64,000 bases of DNA from assembly GCF_003837865.1 (NCBI RefSeq), contig NZ_RQIS01000001.1, positions 248,001 through 312,000 of the forward strand, read 5' to 3'. The first letter of the stretch is position 1; every line of letters starts with the position of its first letter. Under the pieces are notes generated by a model. It ran no database searches. It had not been told where the DNA came from and saw only the letters and a program-made list of their open reading frames with translations. The position numbers were made by a program, and so were the translations under genes. The DNA is from Paraburkholderia dinghuensis (lineage in GTDB: Bacteria; Pseudomonadota; Gammaproteobacteria; Burkholderiales; Burkholderiaceae). Positions 50,398-60,697 of the stretch are shown here, piece by piece.

Positions 50398-52728
50398 CTA
50401 CCGGGCCTCGATCGTCACGCGATCGTATCGCCCGCTTTCATCGAACGCAGTAATCGCATATTCACCCGGCTTAGGGAACTGCACGGTCCATCCGCTCGCG
50501 GCCGCGGCGCGCCCAGCAAGCGTCCCGTTCACGAGCCAGCCGACGACACCCCGCGCGCCGATCACACCCAGATGTACCTGCGGCGCAGCGGCGCCATACG
50601 CACTCCGGACGACCTCACCTGAACTTGCGCCGGTAATGGCGAGGCGCCCTGCACCGCCAGCCGGCGGCGCACAGCCAGGCGCCCAGCGCGGCGGATCAAG
50701 CCGACGGCTCCGTTCATCGAGCCATGGCTCGAGCGCCACAGGCCACAACGGGCTTTCTGCTTGCCGCAACGGATGATCCGTACAGTCCGACGTTGCGCGC
50801 AGTCCAGTCACGGTGTCGATGGTGTAACGCAGGATCGGCTCGCCGCCGCGAACCGGATCGGGGAAGGTGGGTGGGGCCACGCCGGCGAGCAACCATGCCC
50901 GGCGCTGCACGGCGCACAGCGCGTCGGGCTGCGCGCCAACGACATTGCCAAGCGGCCAGCAGATCTGAGCCTGAGTCACGTCCGGCGGCGGTGCGCGGTG
51001 CGACGTCACGACGGCATCCGGCAGCGTCGAGAAGATGCTCATCATCAATGGTGTCGCCGCGTTCGCACCGAAGTAGCCGGGGTTCGGGGTTCCGTCCGGC
51101 CGCCCGATCCATACGCCCACCGTATAGCGATCCGTCACGCCTATCGACCACGCATCGCGAAAGCCAAAGCTCGTCCCCGTCTTCCATGCGATGCCACGCG
51201 ACGTGCCGCGCTCTCCGATCGCGCGCCCAAGCGGGCCGCCGGTCTCGAGAATATCGCGCACGATGTACGCGGCGCCGGCGCTCATCATGCGGTGCTCGTC
51301 GAGCGGCGCATCAGGCGTGAGGCGCGGCGAGCCTGCCATTCCACCACGCGCAAGCGATGCATAGGCACCCACCAGATTTTCGAGCGTCGTATCGGCGCCA
51401 CCGAGAATCACCGCGAGATTCGGCGTTGCCCCGCGCGGAAAGCGTAGTTTCAGGCCACCCTGCCTCAGCTTGCCGACGAAGCGGTCCGGGCCGTATTGAT
51501 CGAGTACCTGCACCGCCGGCACGTTCAGTGAACGCGTCAGTGCTTCAGACACGCTCACTGCGCCGCTGAACGACTGCTGAAAGTTGCCTGGTTGATAGCC
51601 GCCAAACGACTGCGGCACATCATTTAGCAGGGATTCCGAATCGATTATCCCGGCGTCGAGCGCAAAGCCATAGAGAAAGGGCTTGAGCGTAGAACCCGGC
51701 GAACGCCATGCGCGCACCATGTCGACGTGGCTCGCGCGTTCGAGATCGCTGAAGTCTGCCGAGCCAGCGTAGGCGCGGACTTCGAGCGTCGCATTGTCGA
51801 TGACGAGCGCCGCGCTCGACGCGTGGCGCGGCAGCGTGCGCACGCGCTCGAGCAACAGCGCTTCGACCGTGCTTTGCAGATCCGCGTCGATCGTGCTCGT
51901 CACGCGCAGCTTGCCACGCGCACCGCGCCTCAGCCGTTCCGCCAGCAAGGGCGCGAGCATGGGCTCGCGGATCGTCTGCGCATAAACAGGCTCGGTAAGG
52001 GCATCGGCGATATCGGGCGCCGGCCAACGATCCGCCATCCGGTGCAGCACTTTGTCCCGTGCCTGTCGAGCCCGTTCGGGATAGCGGTCGGGACGCAGCA
52101 ACGATGGCGCTTGCGGCAGCACCGCGAGCATCGCGGCCTCGGCGTGGCTCATATTCGAAGGCGGCTTGCCGATATAGGCGCGGCTCGCCGCATCGACACC
52201 TTCGAGCACACCGCCCATCGGCGCGTAATTCAAATAGAGCGAGAGAATTTCCCGCTTCGAGAAGTGCGCCTCGAGTTGAAGCGCGCGCAGGATCTGGTGC
52301 AGCTTGCCGGCCATCGTGTGTGGCGTCGGATCGATCATGCGTGCAACCTGCATCGTGATCGTCGAGCCGCCCGACACAATGTGACCGTGCCGTATCCACT
52401 GCGCGCCAGCCCGCACCAGCGCGAACGGGTTGATGCCCGGATGCCACCAGAACGCCCGGTCCTCATAGCCGATGACCGCCTCAACGTACAGAGGCGAAAC
52501 CTGGGTAAGCGCGACGGGATTGCGCCAGATATACAGCTTGTCCGGAAACGCGCGCAGCGGTGTGCCGTCGCGCGCCGTGACGATCAGCGAGAACGGCGCG
52601 GAGCGCCCCGGCGTCGGCAGCGGATATAGACGGTCGGCGGCGATTGCGAAGAGGCCGATCACTACGCCAACCGATGCGCCGATCCGCAACGCGCGCGACG
52701 CACGTGCACGGACCAGCAGGCGTCGCAT
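50398..52728 (-). CDS. pbpC: Penicillin-binding protein 1C
   Basis: A 776-residue bifunctional peptidoglycan synthase. One N-terminal anchor (residues 15-31) is followed by the GT51 glycosyltransferase (EDRAFW 89-94, GGSTITMQVAR 120-130, SKREILSLYLN) and the transpeptidase with SxxK at Ser346, SLN at 400-402 and KTG at 516-518. A C-terminal PBP1C domain ends the protein. It aligns over its length with E. coli PbpC (770). The open frame extends upstream; a GTG at 52806 is an alternative start. It follows the alpha-2-macroglobulin gene, a conserved pair. Confidence 0.93.
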   Translation of the reverse strand: MRRLLVRARASRALRIGASVGVVIGLFAIAADRLYPLPTPGRSAPFSLIVTARDGTPLRAFPDKLYIWRNPVALTQVSPLYVEAVIGYEDRAFWWHPGINPFALVRAGAQWIRHGHIVSGGSTITMQVARMIDPTPHTMAGKLHQILRALQLEAHFSKREILSLYLNYAPMGGVLEGVDAASRAYIGKPPSNMSHAEAAMLAVLPQAPSLLRPDRYPERARQARDKVLHRMADRWPAPDIADALTEPVYAQTIREPMLAPLLAERLRRGARGKLRVTSTIDADLQSTVEALLLERVRTLPRHASSAALVIDNATLEVRAYAGSADFSDLERASHVDMVRAWRSPGSTLKPFLYGFALDAGIIDSESLLNDVPQSFGGYQPGNFQQSFSGAVSVSEALTRSLNVPAVQVLDQYGPDRFVGKLRQGGLKLRFPRGATPNLAVILGGADTTLENLVGAYASLARGGMAGSPRLTPDAPLDEHRMMSAGAAYIVRDILETGGPLGRAIGERGTSRGIAWKTGTSFGFRDAWSIGVTDRYTVGVWIGRPDGTPNPGYFGANAATPLMMSIFSTLPDAVVTSHRAPPPDVTQAQICWPLGNVVGAQPDALCAVQRRAWLLAGVAPPTFPDPVRGGEPILRYTIDTVTGLRATSDCTDHPLRQAESPLWPVALEPWLDERSRRLDPPRWAPGCAPPAGGAGRLAITGASSGEVVRSAYGAAAPQVHLGVIGARGVVGWLVNGTLAGRAAAASGWTVQFPKPGEYAITAFDESGRYDRVTIEAR

Positions 52729-52822
52729 GCTGCGACGCAGACAGGCGCAGCGACCTGCCCAGCGCGAGCGCACGGACGCCGTCGTGCGGTCCCCGTCGTT
52801 AGACACGATCCGCTGCTGAAAG

Positions 52823-55800
52823 TCAGTTGGCCGGGTTGGCCGTCGCCGACGCAGCGCGGGCTTGCTCGGCCGCCCCAGAAGAGCTGGGCTCGTTCGCCGC
52901 GGCAGCGGTCGCGGCCGGCGTAGCACTGTCGACGATCGTCATTTTCGTCTGCGGATCCAGCACGCCGAAGACATCCGGCCGGTACATGTCCTGCGCAAAG
53001 ACCGGCGGCACCGTGTACTGCCCCGGCGTCACGACGCGAGCACGGTAAAACAGATCTTGATCGCCCCAGCCGAGCTTCACCGCGGCAACGAACCGATCAT
53101 CGCGGAACTCGACGTGCTGGATGCGGTTGCTCTGCATCGCCTCGTTCACATCGGTGCCGCCAACCTTGAGACTATCGCCGTTTTCGCCCTGAACCAGGTT
53201 TGCGTTCTCGATTTCGAGGCCGGCCGGTATCCGGTCGACGACGAGCGCCGAGGCCGTCACGTAGGAGTCTGCGCGCACGCGCAGATGGACGAGCACCGTA
53301 TCGCCGACCTTTAACGGCGCGTTGCCGAGCGGGGCACCGTTGGCCTTCAGATACTCGCGTACCAGCGAGAATTGCGCGCTGCCACTAGCGGGTGCCTTCG
53401 GCGTTTGCACTGGGTTGCCGCTCAACGAGAGCTCCACGAACAGGCGCTGATCCGACGGATTCGTCACGGTCAGCCCCTGAGCCAACTCCGTCGCGCTGAC
53501 ATCCGCGAACTGTGTCGTCGCACTGTCGACGCTACGCGTATTGCCCGCGCTGGTGATCGTTGCGCGCCACGGCTTCGGCTCTTGCGACCCCAGCGACTGG
53601 CCAAGGCGGAACAGCGCGAGACGCTCCTGCGTGCTGTAATACTCGCCCCTCGCAGCGAGCGCACCCTGCACGCGACCCAGCAACGTCGCCGCATCCGGCG
53701 CCTTGATGTGGTCGCGATCGAGCAGAACATACTGCATCGCCAGGTCACGCACATCGCTGCCGTAGTCCCACCACCAGTAACCCGTCCGGCGCTCCATCTT
53801 GAGCCCCTGCGCGATCGCCTGCTGGCTGCGCGCAGTGTCGCCCATCAGGTTCAACGCGATGCCAAGCTCGACGAGCGAAAGTCCTGAGTTGGCCTGCGCA
53901 CGCTGATCGAACAGCAAGCGCAGCGTCGCGATCGGTGCACGGCGCTCTCGTGCGAGCACATACCCGGCCTGTACGAGCCCCTCGTAGGCGCGGTTGTTTC
54001 GCGTGTAATCGTCGATGAGGCGACGCAGTTCGTCAGGCGTCGCGACACGCGCGGGCAACGGTGTAATCTGCGCGCTGCCCTCCTGCAAACCGCGCAGCAG
54101 ATAGTCCATCGCCTTGTTGTAGAGCGCATCGGGCACGGTGAAGCCTTGTGCGCGCGCGTCCTGGAGAAAGCCGGTCACATAGGTGGACAGCCAGAAGTCG
54201 TCCTGCGCGCCGCCCCACAGGCTAAAACCGCCGCGAGCCGACTGGTAGCCGCCCAGCTTGCCGAGGGCGAAATCGATCCGCTGTGCGCGCTCGTCGCGCG
54301 TGTAGACCTTGAGGCCGTAGCGCCGCGCCGCCGCCTCGTCGACATAAAGCCACGGATAGGCGCTGCTCGTTGTCTGCTCGGCACAGCCGTACGGATATTC
54401 GAGCAGCCACTTGACGGCCGCCTTTACATCGATCGGCGGCAAATTCGACCCGAACAGGTGAGCCGACAGCGAGCCCGGATAGAAACCCATGACGGCCGGA
54501 TCGCGAATCGTGATCGTCGCGCCTGGATCGACCGTGTAGCGCAGCGTCTTCTGTGTCGACGGAGTAGGCGCTTCGACTTCGAGCGCGTAGTGGCGAGTGA
54601 TCGCGACGCCCGCGCCCAGCACCGACACGTCGATCGCATGCAGGCCGACCTGCTCGCCGGCATCGACGCTATAGCGCAACGTCGTTTTCTGCTGAGCGCG
54701 CAATGTCACTTCACGCGAGCCGTTCTGCACGCTGAGGCCGCCCTGTGCCTTCACGTCGACCTTGAACGTTCCGGCGCCGCCTGTGAGGTTCTGCAGGTCA
54801 AGCGCGAACGTCGAGCGATCGCCGAAGTTCAGATAGCGCGGCATCGACAGCTCGGCGATCACCGGCGCGGCCACGACCAGCTCCTGACTCTGGCTGCCGA
54901 AACGGTCGGCAGTCGCAACAACGGCTGAGAGGCGCAGCGTGCCGTTGAAATCGGGCAGCGTGAGCGGAATCTCCGCTTCGCCGTTCGCATCGAGCGCGAC
55001 AGGGCCAGTGAACAGGTCGACGAGCTTCACCTTCTTCGGCAGATCCTGGGTCGTCTTCGGCGCGGTGTCGCCACCCCACTTCAGCTTGCCCTTCTTGCCG
55101 GCCATCTTCTCGATCAGGCGGCCGTAGATGTCATGCAGGTCGGCGCCGTATGCGAGCTTGCCGAAGAACGCCTCGAACGGATCGGGAACCGAAAATTTTG
55201 TGATGTTGAGAATACCGACGTCGACGGCCGCCAGCGTCACCATCGCGTTCTGCCCTTTCGCCGCCGGCACCTTCACCTTGACCTTCACGACGGACTCGGA
55301 CTTCACCTTCGCCGGCGCTTCGATCGTCATATCGAGCTTTCGGTCCTGGCGCGCGAGCGGTAGCTGAATGAGGCCGAGTGCGCGCGTCGGCGTGACGAGG
55401 TCGCCTTCGTTACCGGGACGCAGCACCATGACGTTCACGTACAGATCGTGCCGCTGCCACGCCCGGTCGACCGGAATGTCGACTGTGCGGCTCGCGCCGT
55501 CGATCTTCACGCGCTTCGTCCACAGCGTGTGATCGCCGTCGACCGTGATCAGCGCCGTGCCAGCGTGCGGCGGCGTGATCGTCAGGTGCGCCGTGTCGCC
55601 GCTCTGGTACGCATCGCGGTCGAGCTTCAGCGTCACGCGGTCAGGACGCTGGCCCGCCTGTTCGTCGCTTTGCGCGTTCCAACCCGCGTAGAAGCGATAA
55701 CGCTGCGTCAGTCCAGTGGCCGCGTCGAACAGTTCGAGGCGGTAGCGTCCATATTTGACAGGCACACGCACCTTCGCGCGGCCGCTCGCGGGCGTGTCCA

Positions 55801-58057
55801 CCACGCCCGTATAGGTCAACTCGTCTGTTTCCGTAAAGCCGGAATTCCAGCCGCGCTGATCGTCGAATCGCCAGTAGTAGTCGCGGTTCTCGCGGAACAT
55901 CCTCACCTGCAGGCCTTTTGCGGCCTTCAGGTTACCGGCCTGGTCGACACGGATCACCTCGAAATCAGCTGGGGAGTTTTCGGGCGCATAGTCGCCCGCG
56001 AAGAGGGGACGTACGCCCGTCATAACCTGCGCCGGCCAGATCGTGCGCTCGATGTTGCGCACGACGGGGCGACCGCCTGTTTCGAGCAAGCTCAGTGTCG
56101 CGCGCACGGTAACCGGCGAATGCGCGTTTGCGGCTGGTTCGGTGGCAATGTCGAATGAGCTCTTGCCGTCATCGTCGAGCGCCTGCTCGTCGAGTTGCTG
56201 GCGTACCTTCAGCGTGTCGTCGTTCGCATCGCCGAACTCGAAGCCCGGGTAGCGCGTCTGGAGCGGATTCCGGTCGCGCGAGAATTCCGCGACGCCAAGC
56301 AGACGGTTGCCCGCGGCAGGGGCGCCGTACAGGTACATGCCGGTGACGTCGACACGGAACGCCTGTCCTGGCGCGAGGACGGCCGACGGACTCGTCAGAT
56401 CGAGCTTCATTCGCTCCGGCAGAAATTCTTCCACCTTGAAGGCGACCGTCGCACCCGGCTCCTTCGCGGCCGGATCATTGCGCAGTTCGAGCGACCAGTT
56501 GCCCGTGGGCGCGTCGCCCGGCAGCGTGATCTTCTGCTGGTAATAGCCGGGTCGCCCCGGCACCGGCTGCCAGGTCGAAACGAACTGGGTCTTGCCATCG
56601 GCGCGACGCAACTTTGCCTGCAGCGCTTGCGGCGGCACAGGTTTGCCATCGGCATCGCGTGCGAGCACCGACATCGTGAAGGTCTCGCCCGGACGATAGA
56701 GGTCTCGTCCGCTCCACGCAAAAAGCCGCACGGGTTTGAAGTCGGAGCCCGTGATCTCGAACTCGCCGAGATCGAGCGCCGCTTCGCGTACCGACAGCAC
56801 CGACATCTGTCCGTCCTTCTGCGCGAGCACGAGTGCCGCGCCGTCGGGCTGCTTCGCAAACGACGCATGGCCGTCGCCGTCCGTCTGCCCGCGCGCGAGA
56901 ACTTTGCCCTGGTGGTCGAGCCACGTGATGTCGACGCCCGACACAGCGCCGCCATCGATCAGCGAGCTGACGAAGGTTTCGGCCGCATGGTCGAAGAGCC
57001 GCAGGTGCAGGCCGAGGTCGCTGACGTAGTAGTAGGTGGTCTGGTATTCGTAGCGGAAGCGCCCTGGCTGGGACATCACGGCGACATAGATGCCGGGCTC
57101 CTTCAGCGCCTTGATCGTTTCGACGGGAAGGTACGTGACGCTGCGCTTGTCCGTCTTTTGCTCTGTCAGGAAGCGTCCCTGATAGACGCTATCGGCCATC
57201 TTGTGCAAGCGATCGAGCGACCAGAGCGATACTGCGCCGTGCAGATCATCTTGCAGGTCCGGGTCGCCGCGATGGCTGCGGTCATCACTTTCGTCGCCAC
57301 CATCACCGCCATCGCCCGAGACCTGCGACGACTGATTGCGTGCGAGCATTGCGTCGACGAAGCGCGGCAACTGGTCCGGCCGCACACGCATGAACTCCAC
57401 GTCGACTTCAGGCACATTCACGGTGATCACCGGCAGACCGCCGCTCTCCTTCGCCGGCAGCACCATGCCGCGGCTCGCGAAGTAGAACGCCGGCGAAACG
57501 GCCGGCGTGTTGATCGAATAGCGCACTTCGCGGCCGAGCTTGCGGCCGTCCTTGCCTGTCAGCGTGTCCTGAATCTGCACGACATAGCGAGTCAGCGGCT
57601 CGACGTGCGGGAAATAGAGCATGCGTGGATTGTCACCGACAACCCACGCGCCGGACACGGGAACGCCGCCAGCAAGATCCGTCTGTTCCGCCGATGCGCT
57701 GACCTCGCTCGCCGCTGAGGCGCCCTGCGCACTTCCGGCGTCGCTGTCGTATTCGTCGCTGTCGTCCTGTCGAGCCGTTATCGGTTTGTCCTTCGGCGGC
57801 ATCTTCATGACGCGCACGACCTTGTCGTAGTCCGTGCGGGCGTCGAGCGGCTGGGAAAACGTCAGGGCAAGCGCCGGATGTCCGTCGAGTTCGCGGTTCG
57901 CGGCATCGACCACGGTGAACGGCGTGTTGGGGTCCGCTTCTGCATCGGCGTCTTGCGGGGAACTTCCGTGCAAGTGACGCACCACTGCCCAGATGGCCAA
58001 CGTGCACGCGATCAACAGAAGAGCGACGACAAATCCACGCTTATAGCGCTTGTACAT
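52823..58057 (-). CDS. Bacterial alpha-2-macroglobulin (YfhM type)
   Basis: A 1744-residue periplasmic protease trap. The N-terminus has a basic n-region, a hydrophobic stretch and LIAC at residues 15-18, which fits a lipobox, although the hydrophobic run continues past Cys18 so a plain membrane anchor is possible. Several MG domains follow. The thioester motif CAEQ is at Cys1225 in YPYGCAEQTTSSAYPW; E. coli YfhM has CLEQ at the same place. The C-terminal complement-like TED domain and MG10 follow. Paired with pbpC, it is thought to protect the periplasm when PBP1C repairs breached peptidoglycan. Confidence 0.92.
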   Translation of the reverse strand: MYKRYKRGFVVALLLIACTLAIWAVVRHLHGSSPQDADAEADPNTPFTVVDAANRELDGHPALALTFSQPLDARTDYDKVVRVMKMPPKDKPITARQDDSDEYDSDAGSAQGASAASEVSASAEQTDLAGGVPVSGAWVVGDNPRMLYFPHVEPLTRYVVQIQDTLTGKDGRKLGREVRYSINTPAVSPAFYFASRGMVLPAKESGGLPVITVNVPEVDVEFMRVRPDQLPRFVDAMLARNQSSQVSGDGGDGGDESDDRSHRGDPDLQDDLHGAVSLWSLDRLHKMADSVYQGRFLTEQKTDKRSVTYLPVETIKALKEPGIYVAVMSQPGRFRYEYQTTYYYVSDLGLHLRLFDHAAETFVSSLIDGGAVSGVDITWLDHQGKVLARGQTDGDGHASFAKQPDGAALVLAQKDGQMSVLSVREAALDLGEFEITGSDFKPVRLFAWSGRDLYRPGETFTMSVLARDADGKPVPPQALQAKLRRADGKTQFVSTWQPVPGRPGYYQQKITLPGDAPTGNWSLELRNDPAAKEPGATVAFKVEEFLPERMKLDLTSPSAVLAPGQAFRVDVTGMYLYGAPAAGNRLLGVAEFSRDRNPLQTRYPGFEFGDANDDTLKVRQQLDEQALDDDGKSSFDIATEPAANAHSPVTVRATLSLLETGGRPVVRNIERTIWPAQVMTGVRPLFAGDYAPENSPADFEVIRVDQAGNLKAAKGLQVRMFRENRDYYWRFDDQRGWNSGFTETDELTYTGVVDTPASGRAKVRVPVKYGRYRLELFDAATGLTQRYRFYAGWNAQSDEQAGQRPDRVTLKLDRDAYQSGDTAHLTITPPHAGTALITVDGDHTLWTKRVKIDGASRTVDIPVDRAWQRHDLYVNVMVLRPGNEGDLVTPTRALGLIQLPLARQDRKLDMTIEAPAKVKSESVVKVKVKVPAAKGQNAMVTLAAVDVGILNITKFSVPDPFEAFFGKLAYGADLHDIYGRLIEKMAGKKGKLKWGGDTAPKTTQDLPKKVKLVDLFTGPVALDANGEAEIPLTLPDFNGTLRLSAVVATADRFGSQSQELVVAAPVIAELSMPRYLNFGDRSTFALDLQNLTGGAGTFKVDVKAQGGLSVQNGSREVTLRAQQKTTLRYSVDAGEQVGLHAIDVSVLGAGVAITRHYALEVEAPTPSTQKTLRYTVDPGATITIRDPAVMGFYPGSLSAHLFGSNLPPIDVKAAVKWLLEYPYGCAEQTTSSAYPWLYVDEAAARRYGLKVYTRDERAQRIDFALGKLGGYQSARGGFSLWGGAQDDFWLSTYVTGFLQDARAQGFTVPDALYNKAMDYLLRGLQEGSAQITPLPARVATPDELRRLIDDYTRNNRAYEGLVQAGYVLARERRAPIATLRLLFDQRAQANSGLSLVELGIALNLMGDTARSQQAIAQGLKMERRTGYWWWDYGSDVRDLAMQYVLLDRDHIKAPDAATLLGRVQGALAARGEYYSTQERLALFRLGQSLGSQEPKPWRATITSAGNTRSVDSATTQFADVSATELAQGLTVTNPSDQRLFVELSLSGNPVQTPKAPASGSAQFSLVREYLKANGAPLGNAPLKVGDTVLVHLRVRADSYVTASALVVDRIPAGLEIENANLVQGENGDSLKVGGTDVNEAMQSNRIQHVEFRDDRFVAAVKLGWGDQDLFYRARVVTPGQYTVPPVFAQDMYRPDVFGVLDPQTKMTIVDSATPAATAAAANEPSSSGAAEQARAASATANPAN

Positions 58058-58583
58058 AAGACCCCACGGCGAAATCATCAACAACGCGAACGCGCTGGCA
58101 ATTTATTTAGTATTGCGATACTAGCATTCGAAATTGTCTCGATAACTCTGACTTATACGAAATACCACGATTCGCCGTTAGGAATATTGATTTATTTTAT
58201 TGAGTCAACCCGCCGGCCACTCGGTCACTTACGTATTCTTTATATTTTTATTACGAGACGAAAATTTATAGCATCGAGCAACCGGAACGGTCGAGCCGCC
58301 GATGGGTACGTGCGTTGTGCATCAGGCGTACGATCGCCGCATCTCGAAATGACGCGTGCCTCAGGACGGCTATCGATCGTTTAAGGGATCTCCTCTTTGG
58401 CGGATGGACCACCGGCCGTCGTTTCACTACAAGGCGTTACGGATCTGATTTGCCAACAGAAATTCTGACAGAATGCGGTCGCACTCCACATTCACGATAC
58501 CGTTATCCCTACAGGAAATAGCCGCCCCGCCGCACCAATATTGGGAGCGGCGTCTACGCGCTTAAAGCACTTGCGTTACGCAT
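58058..58583. other. 526-bp AT-rich intergenic region, no gene recognised
   Basis: The stretch at 58100-58275 is strongly AT-rich compared with the window. It contains TATT-type runs that probably include the alpha-2-macroglobulin promoter. Short open frames carry no family signature. It separates the envelope pair from the diguanylate cyclase gene. Confidence 0.45.
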
Positions 58584-59783
58584 TTAAGCCGGCGTATCGC
58601 GCGCGCCCCACGCCAGATGCTCGACACGGTTGCGTCCAAGCGCTTTGGCACGGTAGAGCTGCTCATCCGCTAAAGCAACGGCATCGGCTGAAGTCGTCGA
58701 GCCCCCGCACTGCACCGTCACAGCGCCCAAACTGGCGGTAATGTGGTGCGCCGTCTGGGACGTCTCGTGAGGTATCTCGAGATCGGCAATGCGTGTGCGG
58801 ATTCTTTCGGCAACGCCACACATTGCTTCAGCATGAACCTCAGGCAACAGGACAATAAATTCCTCGCCGCCATAACGCGCGACAAACTCGCTCGTCGAGC
58901 GACAAACTTCCTTCATAACCTGAGCGATCTGCTTAAGACACGCATCGCCGGCTACGTGGCCATATGTGTCGTTGAAAAGCTTGAAGTGGTCGACGTCGAG
59001 CAGGATTACAGAAAGCGGGGCGCCCGATCGTTTGAGGCGCGCCCACTCCGACTCCAGAATCTGGTCAAACCACAAGCGATTGCCGAGTCCGGTGAGACCG
59101 TCGGTATTCGCGCGTAACGCCAGTTCCCTCGCCCTCTCGGTCAGCAAATCGACGAGAGCCTCATTTTCGAACTTCAACCTCAAAGCGCGACGAAGCGAGC
59201 GGTTGAAATTTCGCGCGACCAGGCTGACGAGAACGAAAAAAATGAGGCTGTACCCGGCAAGCACCATCTGAGTGGCCTCGCCGCTTGACGCCAGGACACC
59301 AACCATCGGCAGAATGGCTGGAATGGAGAAGGCGAAAAAAGCTGGCATGACCGCACCGAGTGTGATTGCGCCGCCCATCACCATCGCCTGAATTGCCGTG
59401 ATAGTCAGCTCTGCGCATATCACGTCGGGCGCGTTGTTTAACAACAGGGCACCGAATCCCCACGCGATCCCCGACAGCCCGACGGAAAGGGCGTACCAGT
59501 TTCCAGCCCTTTCCGAAAAACCATGTACCGCAACGAAACCGCGAAACCAGCGGGTCAGGTAAATGCGAATCACAATCGTTGCGTAGACAACGACAAGCCA
59601 GGGGATGGCTATCGTCTGCCTGTCGCGCCAAAAGAAAGCGCCGGCGACTAACAGGCTACCTGCACCACTTCCAAGGAGAGGAATAGCGGCATTGCCCAAC
59701 ATGTGCCTGAACATCGCCCACCCGATACGCTTTTCCATATCGGTATCGGCCGCATTATTCGATGCGATATTTTTGGATGTCAC
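58584..59783 (-). CDS. Membrane-bound diguanylate cyclase (GGDEF)
   Basis: A 399-residue protein. The first half has about six hydrophobic segments (for example IPLLGSGAGSLLVAGAFFW and AIPAILPMVGVLAS), a short coiled coil near residue 215 (KFENEALVDLLTERARELAL), then a GGDEF domain. The active-site loop is RYGGEEFIVLLPE at about residues 303-315, and the metal-binding LLDVDHFKLFNDTYGH precedes it. It should make cyclic di-GMP. The product-inhibition site RxxD is replaced by STSE. The membrane sensor is not a recognised MASE type with certainty. Confidence 0.9.
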   Translation of the reverse strand: MTSKNIASNNAADTDMEKRIGWAMFRHMLGNAAIPLLGSGAGSLLVAGAFFWRDRQTIAIPWLVVVYATIVIRIYLTRWFRGFVAVHGFSERAGNWYALSVGLSGIAWGFGALLLNNAPDVICAELTITAIQAMVMGGAITLGAVMPAFFAFSIPAILPMVGVLASSGEATQMVLAGYSLIFFVLVSLVARNFNRSLRRALRLKFENEALVDLLTERARELALRANTDGLTGLGNRLWFDQILESEWARLKRSGAPLSVILLDVDHFKLFNDTYGHVAGDACLKQIAQVMKEVCRSTSEFVARYGGEEFIVLLPEVHAEAMCGVAERIRTRIADLEIPHETSQTAHHITASLGAVTVQCGGSTTSADAVALADEQLYRAKALGRNRVEHLAWGARDTPA

Positions 59784-59836
59784 GTGAATATCTCAAGCAC
59801 TTCTGGATTCCCAACCACTTCCAGCCAATGGATTTG

Positions 59837-60082
59837 CTACTTCTTTTGTTCCATAAATGCCCGTCGCGCGTCTTCGTCCAACTCTTCCAGCACCGATTTA
59901 TTTTTTTCGTTAATCAATTTTTCAACGCACTCCGTAATTGAGCATTCAAAATACGAGGCGAGTCGCTCCAGATTTCTCTTGGTCGAGATCAAGATCAGAC
60001 ATTGCAGTCGCTCACGACGCCCGCCAACTCCAAGGTGGCGCGCTCGGTATCTACGTTGCCTTTCTGAATTTGAATATGACAT
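59837..60082 (-). CDS. Small basic hypothetical protein
   Basis: An 81-residue protein. It starts MSYSNSERQRRYRARHLG, a basic N-terminus seen in some phage or plasmid DNA-binding proteins, then LQCLILISTKRNLERLASYFECSI-type sequence that could form a beta strand and two helices as in ribbon-helix-helix proteins. It ends in a charged helix. Codon use is AT-rich against the neighbours. The start at 60082 has no strong ribosome binding site. I do not recognise the family with confidence. Confidence 0.5.
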   Translation of the reverse strand: MSYSNSERQRRYRARHLGVGGRRERLQCLILISTKRNLERLASYFECSITECVEKLINEKNKSVLEELDEDARRAFMEQKK

Positions 60083-60178
60083 AACCAACGTTCATGTGTT
60101 CGACTGCCTGGTTACACCCACTGCAGTAACCATGTTTGGTTATCGGCTCCTTCGCTGTAAAAAATAGGGGAATATTGT

Positions 60179-60196
60179 GTTACGCAGTAACGTTAC
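60179..60196. repeat. Clustered GTTAC half-sites
   Basis: GTTACGCAGTAAC is a palindrome of GTTAC with a 3-bp centre, and a third GTTAC follows directly. The same pentamer forms the ends of the inverted repeat upstream of higB, so it may be a second antitoxin-binding site or a coincidence. Confidence 0.35.
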
Positions 60197-60380
60197 CGCG
60201 TAGCGGCGCGTTCACTTCGAGCGCAAAAGGGGTGCCGCTGCTGGGGCAAACGGCGTCATCATGCAGGTGCGTTTCCGGCGGACGCACGTACCGCGGTGTA
60301 CTCGGCTTCACGTTCCTGGACGAGTCGTTCCAGCCCGATTACGTTGCACTCCTGTCGGATACGGCATCGCCGCCATGCGC

Positions 60381-60686
60381 TCAGGCGTGTTCCGCCCGGA
60401 CCAGCGGTTTGATGCGCGCAAGTACGTCCTGCAGTAGCTCACGTGCGCGCTCCGTATCGTAATGGGCCTGCAGTTCCATCCAGCTGCGCGCGTCGGTGCC
60501 GAAATAGACGGCGAAGCGCACCGCCGTGTCGGCTGTGATCGCGCGCTTGCCGAGCACGATCTCGTTGATGCGGCGCGGCGGCACGCCGATCGCCTTTGCG
60601 AGCGCGTACTGGCTAATGCCCAAGGGCTTGAGCCAGTCTTCTGACAGAATCTCGCCCGGCGTCGCAAGCGGAACTTCCCGTACCAT
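60381..60686 (-). CDS. higA: HigA-family antitoxin
   Basis: A 101-residue XRE-type helix-turn-helix antitoxin. TPGEILSEDWLKPLGISQYALAKAIGV and PPRRINEIVLGKRAITADTAVRFAVYFG are the diagnostic HigA core. It has a good AAGGAG site 7 nt before the ATG and begins 11 bp after higB ends. It neutralises HigB and represses the operon. Confidence 0.93.
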   Translation of the reverse strand: MVREVPLATPGEILSEDWLKPLGISQYALAKAIGVPPRRINEIVLGKRAITADTAVRFAVYFGTDARSWMELQAHYDTERARELLQDVLARIKPLVRAEHA

Positions 60687-60697
60687 GTTGATGCTCC

